Assembly: GCF_003202405.1 (NCBI RefSeq) | Contig: NZ_QJHL01000004.1 | Span: forward strand, 1 to 64,000 | From: Flavobacterium hydrophilum | Lineage (GTDB): Bacteria; Bacteroidota; Bacteroidia; Flavobacteriales; Flavobacteriaceae | DNA length: 64,000 bases | Direction of reading: 5' to 3' | In this document: positions 53,730 through 63,685 of the stretch, piece by piece | How positions within the stretch are numbered: the first letter of the stretch is position 1 | Layout: every line of letters starts with the position of its first letter | Made by a program: the position numbers and the translations under genes | Notes under the pieces: generated by a model | What the model was told of the DNA's origin: nothing | What the model saw: the letters and a program-made list of their open reading frames with translations, nothing else | Database searches by the model: none

Positions 53730-56700
53730 ATGAAACAAGCACTTATAAAAAGATGTAGTTTTATTCTGTTTGCATTGATGAGTATTGTTACTAATGCCCA
53801 AACTGCAAGCAGTCAAATTAAGATCACGGGTACGGTTACCGATAATACAGGCTTGCTATTGCCTGGGGTAAACGTAACGGAGAAGTCATCAAAAAACACT
53901 GTTACTACAGATTACAGTGGAAGGTATGAAATTAGTGTAAAGCCTGGTGCAACATTGGTTTTTTCTTTTATTGGAATGAAGAAAATTGAAGTTCCTTTAA
54001 ATGGTCGTACCAATTTAGATGCTAAGCTACAGGAAGACTCTAATGTATTAGATGATATTGTAGTTGTAGCATACGGTAAACAGAAAAAAAATAATGTTAC
54101 TGGAGCTATAGTAACTATTAAACCTGATGAAATAAGGGATTTGCCGGTTTCAAATTTATCAGAAGCTTTAAGAGGATTGTCTCCGGGAGTAAATGTGAAT
54201 AATGCAAATGGATCCAGCCGTCCAGGCGGGGCTGCGGATATTACTATTCGTCAATCTTTTGGATTTACAAATGCTACCTCACAATTTAGAGTTCCTTTGA
54301 TCGTAATTGATGATATGGTTCAGATTGATCCTCAAACCGGTTTACCTACGCAGGAAGCTTTCAATAGATTAGATCCTTCAGAAATTGAAAATATTACAAT
54401 TTTGAAAGACGGTTCGGCTGCCATTTATGGTGCTCGTGCTTCTCAGGGAGCTATTATTGTGAAGACAAAAAGAGGAAAAGAAGGTAAAGCTAAATTTACT
54501 TATTATTCTCAATTTGCGGTGAATGATGCGGTAAGCCATCAAAAAACAATGAGTGCTTATGAGCATGGGGTTTGGAAAAACAGATTTTTAAGTTCTAATT
54601 TGGAGGCGAATCAAGCGAAATATTTTTCTGAAGACGAATTAGAACAAATGAAAAGTCTGGATTATGATTGGTTAAAGAAAGCCTGGAAACCGGCTATACA
54701 ACAAAGACATGTTCTTAATGTAAGCGGTGGTACTGATAAGGTAACTTATTTTGCAGGTGGTGCCTTTTTTACTCAGGGAGCCAATTTAGGAGATCAGGAT
54801 TATGAAAAATGGAATTTCCGTACTGGTACTACTGTAAAAGTGACAAATAATTTAGAGTTTTCAGCTTCAGTTTCCGGAACTTCAACAGATACACAAAAAT
54901 CATTTACTAAAGCATCTGCAAATTTAAACGATGCGGGTAGTTTTGGTTCTCTTAGTGCAGGTGAACAGGCAGATTATATGTATTTGTTGCATATGCCAAA
55001 ATACATTCCATGGCAAACAACTGTGGCAGGTAAAGAATATTGGATGTCCCCGATTGCCCGTAGCGATGCCAACTTAGGAAGTGCTAATAATAGAGGTACT
55101 CTTGCAGGCTGGAATTATTTTGCAGCTCTTCAGGCAGGTAAACAAACAGATGAGGATTTTGCATATAATGTGAATTTGAATATGACGTATAAAGTACCTT
55201 TTGTTAAAGGTATGTCTATTAAAGGAAGTTATGCCAGAAGTCAGTCAAGTGCTAGTAATGAACAAGTACAATTACCTTTTGATTTAGCCAGAATAAGAAA
55301 TTATGAAACAATTGGTAACCATTTGGCTTCTGCTGCTGATCCTACGGTTTATGATGCTGTGAATAATCCAAATGGTGATTATCTTATTGAAACGAATAGT
55401 GCTCAGTCAAGAGTGTATTATAATAGTGACGTAGATAAAATGATTCAGTCAAATATTTTTGTTAACTATAACAGAACTTTTGGCGATCATGCTTTTGATG
55501 CGATGGTGGGTGTTGAGCGTTCTGAGTTAAATAGCAGAAGTTTACGTTTGGCTTATGAAGGTACCGGAAAAGATTATTTGGGAGATTATACTTCTGCAGG
55601 ACCAATAAGCAATAATTCAACAGCTATGAAAACAGAGTCAGGAACTCTTTCTTATTTGGGACGATTAAATTATGGTTATAAGGATAAGTATTTGGCTGAA
55701 TTCATTTTCCGCTCAGATGCTTCAACTAAATTTGCTCCAAAAAATTACTGGGGTTTTTTCCCGGGTGCTCAATTTGGATGGGTAATGTCTAAAGAAAAAT
55801 GGTTTACAAATAATGTATCTTGGGTAAATAATTTAAAACTGCGTTATTCTATTGGGAAATCAGGAAAGGATGCTATCCAGCCTTGGCTTTGGCAGCAATT
55901 TTATGAACCAGTTGTGGATAGAGGAGCTCAATTTGGTTCACAGGGAGGGACTCTTGGAACAGGTATAACACCTCGTCCTACACCAAATTCAGAGGTTAGA
56001 TGGGATGCTAGTCTTAAGCAAAATTATGGAATAGATGTAGCGCTATTAAATAATAGATTACAAATATCTGTTGATTATTATTATAATAAGAATACTGAAA
56101 TGTTGGTGGATATGGCAGGTATTGTGGGTACTCCAATTACAGTAGGTGGAGCTTTAGCAGAACAAAATTATGGAGCTGTCAATGATTGGGGAACTGAGTT
56201 TTCAATCAATTGGAATGATAAAATTAAAGATAAATTCAGTTATAATGTGGGAGTAAACTTTGGCTTCAATGATAATGAAATAAAAGAATTTCCACTGTCT
56301 GCCCCAGCACTTGAATCTGCAAATGTTAGACGTGTAGGGCAATCGTCATACACTCCTGTGTGGGGATTCAGAACCTGGAAAGAAACTTCTTCAGGAGATG
56401 GTATTTTACGTACAGATGAGGATATTGCTAATTATTGGCAATACTTAACAGAACGTGCTGCAGCTGTTGGCGGGACACCTGGTTATATTGGTAATATAAC
56501 AAATGTAAGCAATATGAGAAAAGGTATGTTGGCTTATCAGGATGTTGGAGGTGTTTTTAACGCTACTACAGGAGAACAGGCTCCTGCTGATGGAAAGATT
56601 GCAACTGGTGAAGATTATGTAAAATTGGTAAATAGTAATAGAACTTATGGTTTTACCACAAATCTTGGATTCAAGTACGATAGTTTTTATTTTAAAACTC

Positions 56701-57125
56701 AAATTGCTACCTCTTGGGGAGGATATAATGCCATAGACTTAGTAAAACAAGGAATTGCTACTTCAAGTAGTGGGACACATAATGACTGGAGTCATGAGGT
56801 TTTCTGGACAGATATGTATGATGCTACTACCAATCCGGATGGAAAATATCCAAATATGTATCAAACAGCTAATTTTAATCCATCTGATTTCTGGCAATTA
56901 AATAATTTCAGATGCGTAGTTAGAAACTTATCTGTAGGTTATGCGCTTCCAAAGGAAGCACTTAAAACTGCAAAGATTGATGGTATTAGTTTTGGAATTA
57001 CTGGTCAGAATCTTTGGGATTTGTATAATCCTTATCCAAAAAAATACCGTAATATGTATGATGATTCTACTACAAAGTATCCAACGCTTAGAACCTGGTC
57101 ATTGAGCATGAATGTAACATTCTAA
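53730..57125 (+). CDS. SusC/RagA-type TonB-dependent outer-membrane transporter
   Basis: This 1131-residue protein has a signal peptide (to about VTNAQ) and the SusC layout: a carboxypeptidase-regulatory-like domain (ITGTVTDNTGLLLPGVNVTE, about residues 30-105), the DDIVVVAYGKQKKNNVTGAI signature, a plug with LRGLSPGVNVNNANG and ITILKDGSAAIYGARASQGA, and a 22-stranded barrel ending in LRTWSLSMNVTF with terminal Phe. It imports oligosaccharides across the outer membrane using TonB energy, with SusD as lid. It lies 20 bases before the susD gene. It is the only SusC in the window, so all pectic oligomers handled here probably pass through it. Confidence 0.95.
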   Translation: MKQALIKRCSFILFALMSIVTNAQTASSQIKITGTVTDNTGLLLPGVNVTEKSSKNTVTTDYSGRYEISVKPGATLVFSFIGMKKIEVPLNGRTNLDAKLQEDSNVLDDIVVVAYGKQKKNNVTGAIVTIKPDEIRDLPVSNLSEALRGLSPGVNVNNANGSSRPGGAADITIRQSFGFTNATSQFRVPLIVIDDMVQIDPQTGLPTQEAFNRLDPSEIENITILKDGSAAIYGARASQGAIIVKTKRGKEGKAKFTYYSQFAVNDAVSHQKTMSAYEHGVWKNRFLSSNLEANQAKYFSEDELEQMKSLDYDWLKKAWKPAIQQRHVLNVSGGTDKVTYFAGGAFFTQGANLGDQDYEKWNFRTGTTVKVTNNLEFSASVSGTSTDTQKSFTKASANLNDAGSFGSLSAGEQADYMYLLHMPKYIPWQTTVAGKEYWMSPIARSDANLGSANNRGTLAGWNYFAALQAGKQTDEDFAYNVNLNMTYKVPFVKGMSIKGSYARSQSSASNEQVQLPFDLARIRNYETIGNHLASAADPTVYDAVNNPNGDYLIETNSAQSRVYYNSDVDKMIQSNIFVNYNRTFGDHAFDAMVGVERSELNSRSLRLAYEGTGKDYLGDYTSAGPISNNSTAMKTESGTLSYLGRLNYGYKDKYLAEFIFRSDASTKFAPKNYWGFFPGAQFGWVMSKEKWFTNNVSWVNNLKLRYSIGKSGKDAIQPWLWQQFYEPVVDRGAQFGSQGGTLGTGITPRPTPNSEVRWDASLKQNYGIDVALLNNRLQISVDYYYNKNTEMLVDMAGIVGTPITVGGALAEQNYGAVNDWGTEFSINWNDKIKDKFSYNVGVNFGFNDNEIKEFPLSAPALESANVRRVGQSSYTPVWGFRTWKETSSGDGILRTDEDIANYWQYLTERAAAVGGTPGYIGNITNVSNMRKGMLAYQDVGGVFNATTGEQAPADGKIATGEDYVKLVNSNRTYGFTTNLGFKYDSFYFKTQIATSWGGYNAIDLVKQGIATSSSGTHNDWSHEVFWTDMYDATTNPDGKYPNMYQTANFNPSDFWQLNNFRCVVRNLSVGYALPKEALKTAKIDGISFGITGQNLWDLYNPYPKKYRNMYDDSTTKYPTLRTWSLSMNVTF

Positions 57126-57145
57126 TTTTAAAGTAAATTTTAATT

Positions 57146-59155
57146 ATGAAAACAAGATTTAATAAATATATAGTAGTTTCATTATTACTGGTTTTGGGGG
57201 TTTCTTCGTCTTGTAGCGATGATTTTTTAGAAGAAAAAAAACAGTTTAAATACTACGATGAGACCTTTTTAGAAAGTGAAACCCGTGTGAATCAATATGT
57301 AAATAATTTATACTATGATTTTTATGATGGGTATAAAACACCTACAGCAATTAGAGTAGCTTCCTGGACGACAACAGAAACATCTTACACAGAGGAAGTG
57401 GGAGGAATTTCTAATCTGATCAACCCAGGGATCACTTTACAAAATGCAGAAGATGGATCATCCTATTATGGTACTAAACTAGGTACAACACTTAGTAACA
57501 ATCCATATACAAGAATCAAGGATTGCAATTTTTTGTTGGAAAAACTGGATGTAGTTGGGGCTGCTTTACCAAAGACTTTTCGTGACCAGATAAAAGGACA
57601 GGTATATTTTTTACGCGGATTACAATATTTTGATTTAATGCGTATGTATGGTGGTGTTCCTATTATAACCACGGTTCAGGAAGCATCTCCAACAGATGAA
57701 TCCATTAAAATACCTAGAGCAACTGTAGCAGAAGTAGTGAATCAGATAGTTGCCGATTTAGACCAGGCAGCAACTTTATTACCTCCAAATTGGGATGCGT
57801 CAAATTATGGCCGTTTTACTAAAGGTGCAGCTTTAGCTCAAAAATCAAGAGTGTTGTTGACTTATGCCAGTCCATTATTCAATAAAAATTGGGATTCAGC
57901 AACAGATCGTTGGGATAAAGCTTTAGCGGCAGGACTAGCTGCAGAAACACAGCTAACCGCTGATGGATATGGTTTGTATGGCTCAAACGCAAAACAATGG
58001 GCAGAAATGTTTTATATTATTGATAATGCTAAAAATCCAGAAGCAATTACGGTTAAACTTTTGGCTAATGGTACTACGGCATTGTTTTCAAACAATTCTT
58101 GGGAAAGATCAATCCGACTTGCTAGTCAGGGAGGAGTAGCTGGGTCAGGTGTAAAAGTGCCTAAGAGAATGATAGATTTGTTTCCAACAAATACTGGAGC
58201 AAGACCGGTAGCAGGAACTAATTATGATCCATTTATTTTCTTTAAAAACCGTGATCCACGTTTCTACAGAACCTTTGGTTTTTCAGGTTGCGCATGGCCT
58301 TACAACAATGCTACTGGAGCTACACTTCAAACAACTGTTTGGGCATATCGTTGGGCGGTGAATAACACTCCTACTACAGCTTTCGGTTTTAGTATGGGTA
58401 ATGATGTTCCGAGTCCTGCTTTTGTTCGCAAGATGTCAAATCCTACTGTCGCTAATACTAGTAATTTTCAATACTCAGGTACTGATATTATTGAATATCG
58501 TTATGCAGAGTTGTTATTGAATATTGCAGAATGTTACGCTGCTAAGGGAGATATATCAAATACTTTAGCCTATTTAGGTAAAATCAGACAACGTGTAGGG
58601 ATTCCTTCGGGAAGTAATTATGGAATTGGTACATTAGCTGATAAATATGCTGCAATTGAAGCAGTATTATATGAACGCAGAGTAGAATTGGCTTATGAAG
58701 GGAAACGTTTTTGGGATATTCAGCGTTGGATGTTGTATAGTGATGATAGTTCTGTAAATCAGGATAATACAAATGTGAAACTTGGTATTCCTGATATAAA
58801 TGGAACACAACGTATAGGTAATTACTTGCAGTATAAAAATGGGTTTAGCCCTGCTAATACAGATCCATTGGCTGCGGCACGTACTAGTGCTAATATTTCA
58901 GTAGATCCGGACAATGCAAATTTTAACGCTCAGATTCTGGCCCTAGAAGCTTTTTATAATGCTAACTTTGAGTTGAAATCTCCGCCAAATCCTATGGACC
59001 ATGTTAGTGGTACAGCAACTAATATTCTATTCAGACCGAATTATTATATTATGGGACTTACTCAGACTATTTTAGCACAAAATCCATGGTTAGTGCAAAA
59101 TAAAGGATGGAATGGTGCTTCAGGAGAGCAAGGAACTTACATCTACCAAGAATAA
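57146..59155 (+). CDS. SusD/RagB-type surface glycan-binding lipoprotein
   Basis: This 669-residue lipoprotein has a lipobox ending in SSSC (Cys23) followed by SDDFLEEK, the usual SusD opening. The TPR-like helices are recognisable: QIKGQVYFLRGLQYFDLMRMYGGVPIITT, GRFTKGAALAQKSRVLLTYASPLFN, EYRYAELLLNIAECYAAKGD and the C-terminal VLYERRVELAYEGKRFWDIQRWM. It caps the SusC barrel and binds the incoming pectic oligosaccharide. The ligand cannot be read from sequence. At about 670 residues it is somewhat longer than classical SusD (about 550). Followed by a strong terminator. Confidence 0.95.
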   Translation: MKTRFNKYIVVSLLLVLGVSSSCSDDFLEEKKQFKYYDETFLESETRVNQYVNNLYYDFYDGYKTPTAIRVASWTTTETSYTEEVGGISNLINPGITLQNAEDGSSYYGTKLGTTLSNNPYTRIKDCNFLLEKLDVVGAALPKTFRDQIKGQVYFLRGLQYFDLMRMYGGVPIITTVQEASPTDESIKIPRATVAEVVNQIVADLDQAATLLPPNWDASNYGRFTKGAALAQKSRVLLTYASPLFNKNWDSATDRWDKALAAGLAAETQLTADGYGLYGSNAKQWAEMFYIIDNAKNPEAITVKLLANGTTALFSNNSWERSIRLASQGGVAGSGVKVPKRMIDLFPTNTGARPVAGTNYDPFIFFKNRDPRFYRTFGFSGCAWPYNNATGATLQTTVWAYRWAVNNTPTTAFGFSMGNDVPSPAFVRKMSNPTVANTSNFQYSGTDIIEYRYAELLLNIAECYAAKGDISNTLAYLGKIRQRVGIPSGSNYGIGTLADKYAAIEAVLYERRVELAYEGKRFWDIQRWMLYSDDSSVNQDNTNVKLGIPDINGTQRIGNYLQYKNGFSPANTDPLAAARTSANISVDPDNANFNAQILALEAFYNANFELKSPPNPMDHVSGTATNILFRPNYYIMGLTQTILAQNPWLVQNKGWNGASGEQGTYIYQE

Positions 59156-59160
59156 TTTAT

Positions 59161-59190
59161 AAAATGCCTGATAACTTTCAGGCATTTTTA
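59161..59190 (+). terminator. Rho-independent terminator after susD
   Basis: AAAATGCCTGA pairs with TCAGGCATTTT around a short loop and ends in a T-run. It lies 6 bases after the susD stop codon. Confidence 0.88.
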
Positions 59191-59296
59191 TTAATATCTT
59201 AATAAAACGTTAACATTAAAATTAGACTTTTCACCTGTATTCCGTCAAAAAGATACAGGTGATTTGTTTAAACCGAATTACCAAATTAAAATTAAC

Positions 59297-61006
59297 ATGA
59301 AAAATTCAGCATTATTTGTATTGCCTTTTTTGCTTTTAGGAAGCATTAAATGTTTTGCCCAATACCCAAAAATAAGTCCTGAAATGGCTGCGCAATCAAA
59401 AGCTTTTATAGATGAAGCGGATAAGCGCTCTGATGAAGCCTGGGAAAAAGCATTAGTTATTATTGAAGAAGAAGCAAAACATGGTAAGCCTTTTATTCCA
59501 TGGGCATCAAGACCAAACGATTTACCACAGGCATCTATACCTGCTTTTCCAGGAGCTGAAGGAGGAGGTATGTATACTTATGGAGGTCGTGGCGGTAATG
59601 TTTACACCGTTACAAGTCTTGAAGACAGAGGACCTGGAACTTTACGTGAAGCTTGCGAGCAAGGCGGGGCCAGAATCATTGTTTTCAATGTATCAGGAAT
59701 TATCAGAATCAAAACGCCGTTAATCATTCGTGCACCTTATATCACTATTGCAGGTCAAACTGCTCCTGGTGACGGTATTTGTGTAGCAGGAGAATCTATT
59801 TGGATCAATACTCATGATGTTATTATCAGACATATGCGTTTCCGTAGAGGTGAAACTTTTGTAGGGCGTAGAGATGATTCTATCGGAGGAAACCCTGTTG
59901 GAAATATTATGATCGATCACGTTTCTGCAACCTGGGGATTAGACGAAAATATGTCTATGTACAGACATATGTACAGTCCTGGTGCAGGTTACCCTGACGA
60001 AAAGAAACCTACTGTAAATATCACAATCCAAAACAGTTTATTTGGAGAAGCATTGGATACCTACAACCACGCTTTCGGAAGTACTTTAGGTGGAGAAAAT
60101 TGCTCTTTCATGAGAAACATGTGGGCGAGCAATGCAGGTAGAAACCCTTCAATCGGTTGGAACGGTATTTTCAATTTCGTAAACAATGTAGTGTACAATT
60201 GGTACAACAGATCTACAGATGGTGGTGATTACACTGCAAACTATAACATTATCAATAACTTTTACAAACCGGGACCTGTTACTAATTTAAACGAACCAAT
60301 TAGCTACAGAATCTTGAAACCGGAATCAGGAAGAAGCAAATTGCCATATATGGTTTTTGGTAGAGCCTATGTTAATGGAAACGTTGTGAACAATAACGAA
60401 AAAGTAACAAAAGACAACTGGGACGGCGGTATCCAGATCGAAAATAAAAAAGGAGAGTTAATGGGTTATGATGAAGCTAAAACGTATTTCGATAAAATGA
60501 AAAGCGACAGACCTTTCCCAATGCCTTGGTTCCGCCCAATTATGAAAGCAGAAGATGCTTATGAATTTGTTTTGAAAAATGTAGGTGCAACATTGCCAAT
60601 CAGAGATAAGGTTGACGAAAGAATCGTAAGAACTGTAAAAACAGGAACTCCAGAATATGCAAAAGGTTTAGAGAAAAAGACTTTCTACCAATTCGAGCAC
60701 AGACGTTTACCGATGGATTCGTACAAGCAAGGTATTATCACAGATATTTCACAAGTAGGAGGATATCCTGAATACAAAGGGAAACCTTATGTTGATACAG
60801 ACAAAGATGGTATGCCGGATGCATGGGAGAAAAAATACGGTCTGAATCCAAAAGATCCATCTGATGCAAAAGGAGATTTAAACGGAGACGGTTATTCTAA
60901 TATAGAAGATTACATCAACGGTGTAAACCCAGCTATCAAAGTAGACTGGACTGATTTAGCCAACAACAAAGAAACTTTGGTAAGACCTTTGTTAGATTTA
61001 AATTAA
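59297..61006 (+). CDS. PL1 family pectate lyase
   Basis: The start at 59297 (MKNSALFVLPFLLLG) is preferred to 59264 because it places the signal peptide at the N terminus. The product is 569 residues. After a helical linker (EMAAQSKAFIDEADKRSDEAW) the PL1 beta-helix runs from IPAFPGAEGGGMYTYGGRGG through TIAGQTAPGDGICVAG and IMIDHVSATWGLDENMS to FVNNVVYNWYNRSTDGG. It ends with calcium-loop segments DTDKDGMPDAWEKKYG and DLNGDGYSNIEDYING. It is a clear paralogue of the protein at 61898, with DUF3826 between them. Such triplets next to SusCD occur in pectin loci. Probably surface or periplasmic endo-lyase. Confidence 0.92.
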   Translation: MKNSALFVLPFLLLGSIKCFAQYPKISPEMAAQSKAFIDEADKRSDEAWEKALVIIEEEAKHGKPFIPWASRPNDLPQASIPAFPGAEGGGMYTYGGRGGNVYTVTSLEDRGPGTLREACEQGGARIIVFNVSGIIRIKTPLIIRAPYITIAGQTAPGDGICVAGESIWINTHDVIIRHMRFRRGETFVGRRDDSIGGNPVGNIMIDHVSATWGLDENMSMYRHMYSPGAGYPDEKKPTVNITIQNSLFGEALDTYNHAFGSTLGGENCSFMRNMWASNAGRNPSIGWNGIFNFVNNVVYNWYNRSTDGGDYTANYNIINNFYKPGPVTNLNEPISYRILKPESGRSKLPYMVFGRAYVNGNVVNNNEKVTKDNWDGGIQIENKKGELMGYDEAKTYFDKMKSDRPFPMPWFRPIMKAEDAYEFVLKNVGATLPIRDKVDERIVRTVKTGTPEYAKGLEKKTFYQFEHRRLPMDSYKQGIITDISQVGGYPEYKGKPYVDTDKDGMPDAWEKKYGLNPKDPSDAKGDLNGDGYSNIEDYINGVNPAIKVDWTDLANNKETLVRPLLDLN

Positions 61007-61012
61007 AAAAAT

Positions 61013-61060
61013 AATCTGCTCAATCTGCGTGAAAAATTACTTTCGCAGATTGAGCAGATT
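61013..61060. repeat. AATCTGC hairpin repeat, perfect 17-bp arms
   Basis: AATCTGCTCAATCTGCG (61013-61029) is exactly complementary to CGCAGATTGAGCAGATT (61044-61060). It lies directly downstream of the PL1 stop and may serve as its transcript 3' end. Confidence 0.75.
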
Positions 61061-61123
61061 TGATAAAATCACTAATTAGTCGATTTTAGATTATAAAAAC
61101 AGACTAACTTAAAAATTTTAAAA

Positions 61124-61795
61124 ATGACATCAATTAAGAAATTAGGTGCATTGTTTTTGCTTTTTGCCTTTTGCAAATTAAGCGCACAACAATATGTAGA
61201 TCCAGAATACATCAAGGTTACCAATGAAAGAGCTTCAAAAATTGTCGAAAAATTAGCTTTGAACAATAAGGAAAAAGAAAATGCTGTAAGTAATATTATC
61301 GCGCAGCAATTCCGTGATTTAAGTAAAATTCAGGACACAAGAGATACTGAAATCAAAAAGGTAAAAGACGACACAACTTTAGCTAAAGAAAAACAAAAAG
61401 AGAAAACAGATAAGCTAAAAGCAAATGCAGACAAGTCAATTGATAAACTGCATAAAGCCTATTTAAAAAAATTAGCAACTCAATTAAACGAAGCGAAAAT
61501 CACTGAAGTAAAAGACGGAATGACTTACGGCGTACTTCCAATTACGGTAACCGCTTATAATGATATGATCCCTACTTTGAACGAAGCTCAAAAAAAATAT
61601 ATTTATAATGCTTTAGTTGAAGCCAGAGAACACGCCATGGATGGTGGTTCATCCAAAGAAAAGCATGCCTGGTTTGGTAAATACAAAGGAAGAATCAACA
61701 ATTATTTGTCTAAAGAAGGCTATGATTTAACTAAAGAGCGTGAAGGCTGGAATAAACGTATTGCAGAAAAAGAAAAGAATAAAAAGAAGGAATAA
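61124..61795 (+). CDS. DUF3826 domain protein
   Basis: This 223-residue exported protein (signal peptide to about KLSAQ) matches the DUF3826 pattern: DPEYIKVTNERASKIVEKL near the start, KITEVKDGMTYGVLPITVTAYNDMIP in the middle, and KHAWFGKYKGRINNYLSKEGYDL near the end. Residues about 75-165 are highly charged and probably coiled-coil. No enzyme motif is seen. The family is recurrent in Bacteroidota pectin loci beside PL1 genes, and here it lies exactly between two PL1 paralogues. A structural or inhibitor/chaperone role for the lyases is a guess. Confidence 0.85.
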   Translation: MTSIKKLGALFLLFAFCKLSAQQYVDPEYIKVTNERASKIVEKLALNNKEKENAVSNIIAQQFRDLSKIQDTRDTEIKKVKDDTTLAKEKQKEKTDKLKANADKSIDKLHKAYLKKLATQLNEAKITEVKDGMTYGVLPITVTAYNDMIPTLNEAQKKYIYNALVEAREHAMDGGSSKEKHAWFGKYKGRINNYLSKEGYDLTKEREGWNKRIAEKEKNKKKE

Positions 61796-61897
61796 TTGTT
61801 GTTTTTCTTTATAAGTGTGTTTTTAACATTTTTAAGTTAAACCTTTTGCGAATAACAGTGTCAAACTATTCTAACTAATAATTTCATATTAACACTT

Positions 61898-63598
61898 ATG
61901 CAAAACAATTTACAAAAGATCACTCTTAGAAGAACAATTATGGTAGCTTCCTTTTGTTCTCTTTTTTCATCAGCCTATGCGCAATATCCTGATATTCCAA
62001 AACCAATTCAGGAAAAAACCGATGCCATGATGAAAGCTGAAAGTGAGCGTTTGGATCAGATTTGGAAAGCCAATGAACACATCATCAAAGCCGAAGAATT
62101 GCAGGGACGTCCTTATGTACCCTGGGCGGCATTACCAACTGATTTAGTTCATGCTGATATTCCTGCTTTTCCAGGTGCAATGGGTGGCGGAGCTCAGACA
62201 CCAGGTGGACGAGGCGGTAAAATATTTGTTGTTACAAGTTTAGAAGACACTGGAAAAGGAACTTTTCGTGAAGCACTCGAAGCCGTTGGAGCCCGTACAG
62301 TAGTGTTTAATGTTTCGGGAATCATTCGCCTTAAAAAGCCAATTACTGTTCATGCACCATACATCACTATCGCAGGACAAACCGCACCGGGTGACGGAAT
62401 TTGCGTTGCGGGAGAATCTGTTTTATTAGACACACACGACATTATTATTCGTTACATGCGTTTTCGCCGTGGAGAAACCGAAGTGACACGTCGTGACGAT
62501 GCTTTGGGAGGAAACGTAATCGGAAACGTAATTATTGATCACTGTTCCATGAGCTGGGGATTAGACGAGAATATCTCTTTATACCGCCATCAGTTTCAGG
62601 CGAATGAAAAATCAAAATTAGAAAAACTGCCAGCCGTTAATGTTACGATTCAGAATACCATTTCAGCAGAAGGCCTGGATACTTACAACCATGCTTTCGG
62701 AAGTACTATCGGTGGTTTAAATAGTATGTTTATCCGCAATTTATGGGCTGATAATATTTCGAGAAATGCCTCGGTTGGAATGTACGGAAGTTTTAACTTT
62801 GTGAATAATGTCGTTTTCAATTGGTGGAACCGTACCCTTGATGGAGGTGATTATCGTTCGCAATACAACATTATCAATAATTATTTCAAACCGGGGCCAA
62901 TTACGCCAACTGATCAGCCGATTCGTTACCGAATTATAAAACCCGAATCAGGTTCTATCAGTCCGAAAAGATTTGGAAAAGCATTTGTTGACGGGAACTT
63001 TATTGCGGGTTCACCTGAAGTAACAGCCGATAACTGGAACGGAGGTGTGCAATTAGAAGATTTGTCACCTGAAGTAACCAAAGATTTTTTGGCTCAAATT
63101 AAACAAAACAAAGCTTTTCCAACGCCACCAATTTCTATTATGAAGGCAGATCAGACTTATGATTTTGTGTTGGAAAATGCAGGAGCAACTTTGCCAAAAC
63201 GTGATGCCGTTGATGAGAGAATCGTTAAACAGGTTCGCACCGGAAAAATAGAAGTGAAAGACGGTTTGGAAAATACAATCGGAAAAGAATTTATCAAGAG
63301 AAGATTACCTGCTGACTCCTATAAAAAAGGGATTATAACACATCCTGATCAGGTAGGCGGTTATCCGGAATACAAAGGAAAAGCCTATAAAGATTCGGAT
63401 AATGATGGAATCCCGGATGCCTGGGAAAAGAAATTTGGCATGAATCCAAACGATGCAGCTGATGCAAATAAAGATTCAAATGGTGATGGTTATACCAATA
63501 TTGAAAAATATTTTAACGGTATAGATCCAAAAGGAAAAACAGATTGGACAAAAACAGAAAATAATAAAGATACATTATCAAAAATATTATTACAATAG
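61898..63598 (+). CDS. PL1 family pectate lyase (second paralogue)
   Basis: This 566-residue protein has a signal peptide (RRTIMVASFCSLFSSAYAQ) and the same layout as the PL1 at 59297: a helical linker (EKTDAMMKAESERLDQIWKA), a beta-helix opening DIPAFPGAMGGGAQTPGGRGG, then TIAGQTAPGDGICVAGESV, IIDHCSMSWGLDENIS and FVNNVVFNWWNRTLDGG, and calcium loops DSDNDGIPDAWEKKFGMNP and DSNGDGYTNIEKYFNG. The N-terminal stretch before the hydrophobic core is long, so an internal start at MVASFC is possible. The two paralogues are similar throughout and probably arose by duplication around DUF3826. Confidence 0.92.
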   Translation: MQNNLQKITLRRTIMVASFCSLFSSAYAQYPDIPKPIQEKTDAMMKAESERLDQIWKANEHIIKAEELQGRPYVPWAALPTDLVHADIPAFPGAMGGGAQTPGGRGGKIFVVTSLEDTGKGTFREALEAVGARTVVFNVSGIIRLKKPITVHAPYITIAGQTAPGDGICVAGESVLLDTHDIIIRYMRFRRGETEVTRRDDALGGNVIGNVIIDHCSMSWGLDENISLYRHQFQANEKSKLEKLPAVNVTIQNTISAEGLDTYNHAFGSTIGGLNSMFIRNLWADNISRNASVGMYGSFNFVNNVVFNWWNRTLDGGDYRSQYNIINNYFKPGPITPTDQPIRYRIIKPESGSISPKRFGKAFVDGNFIAGSPEVTADNWNGGVQLEDLSPEVTKDFLAQIKQNKAFPTPPISIMKADQTYDFVLENAGATLPKRDAVDERIVKQVRTGKIEVKDGLENTIGKEFIKRRLPADSYKKGIITHPDQVGGYPEYKGKAYKDSDNDGIPDAWEKKFGMNPNDAADANKDSNGDGYTNIEKYFNGIDPKGKTDWTKTENNKDTLSKILLQ

Positions 63599-63620
63599 TT
63601 TTTTTAAGTTAGTTTGATAA

Positions 63621-63651
63621 GACCTGACGGCATTAAAAAAACTGTCAGGTC
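63621..63651 (+). terminator. Hairpin between PL1 and the last gene
   Basis: GACCTGACGG and CTGTCAGGTC form a stem with one G-T pair around an A-rich loop. The downstream T-tract is weak (AATTT), so it may attenuate and not fully terminate. Confidence 0.55.
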
Positions 63652-63685
63652 AATTTAAAAAGAATAATCTATAATAAAATTTAAA

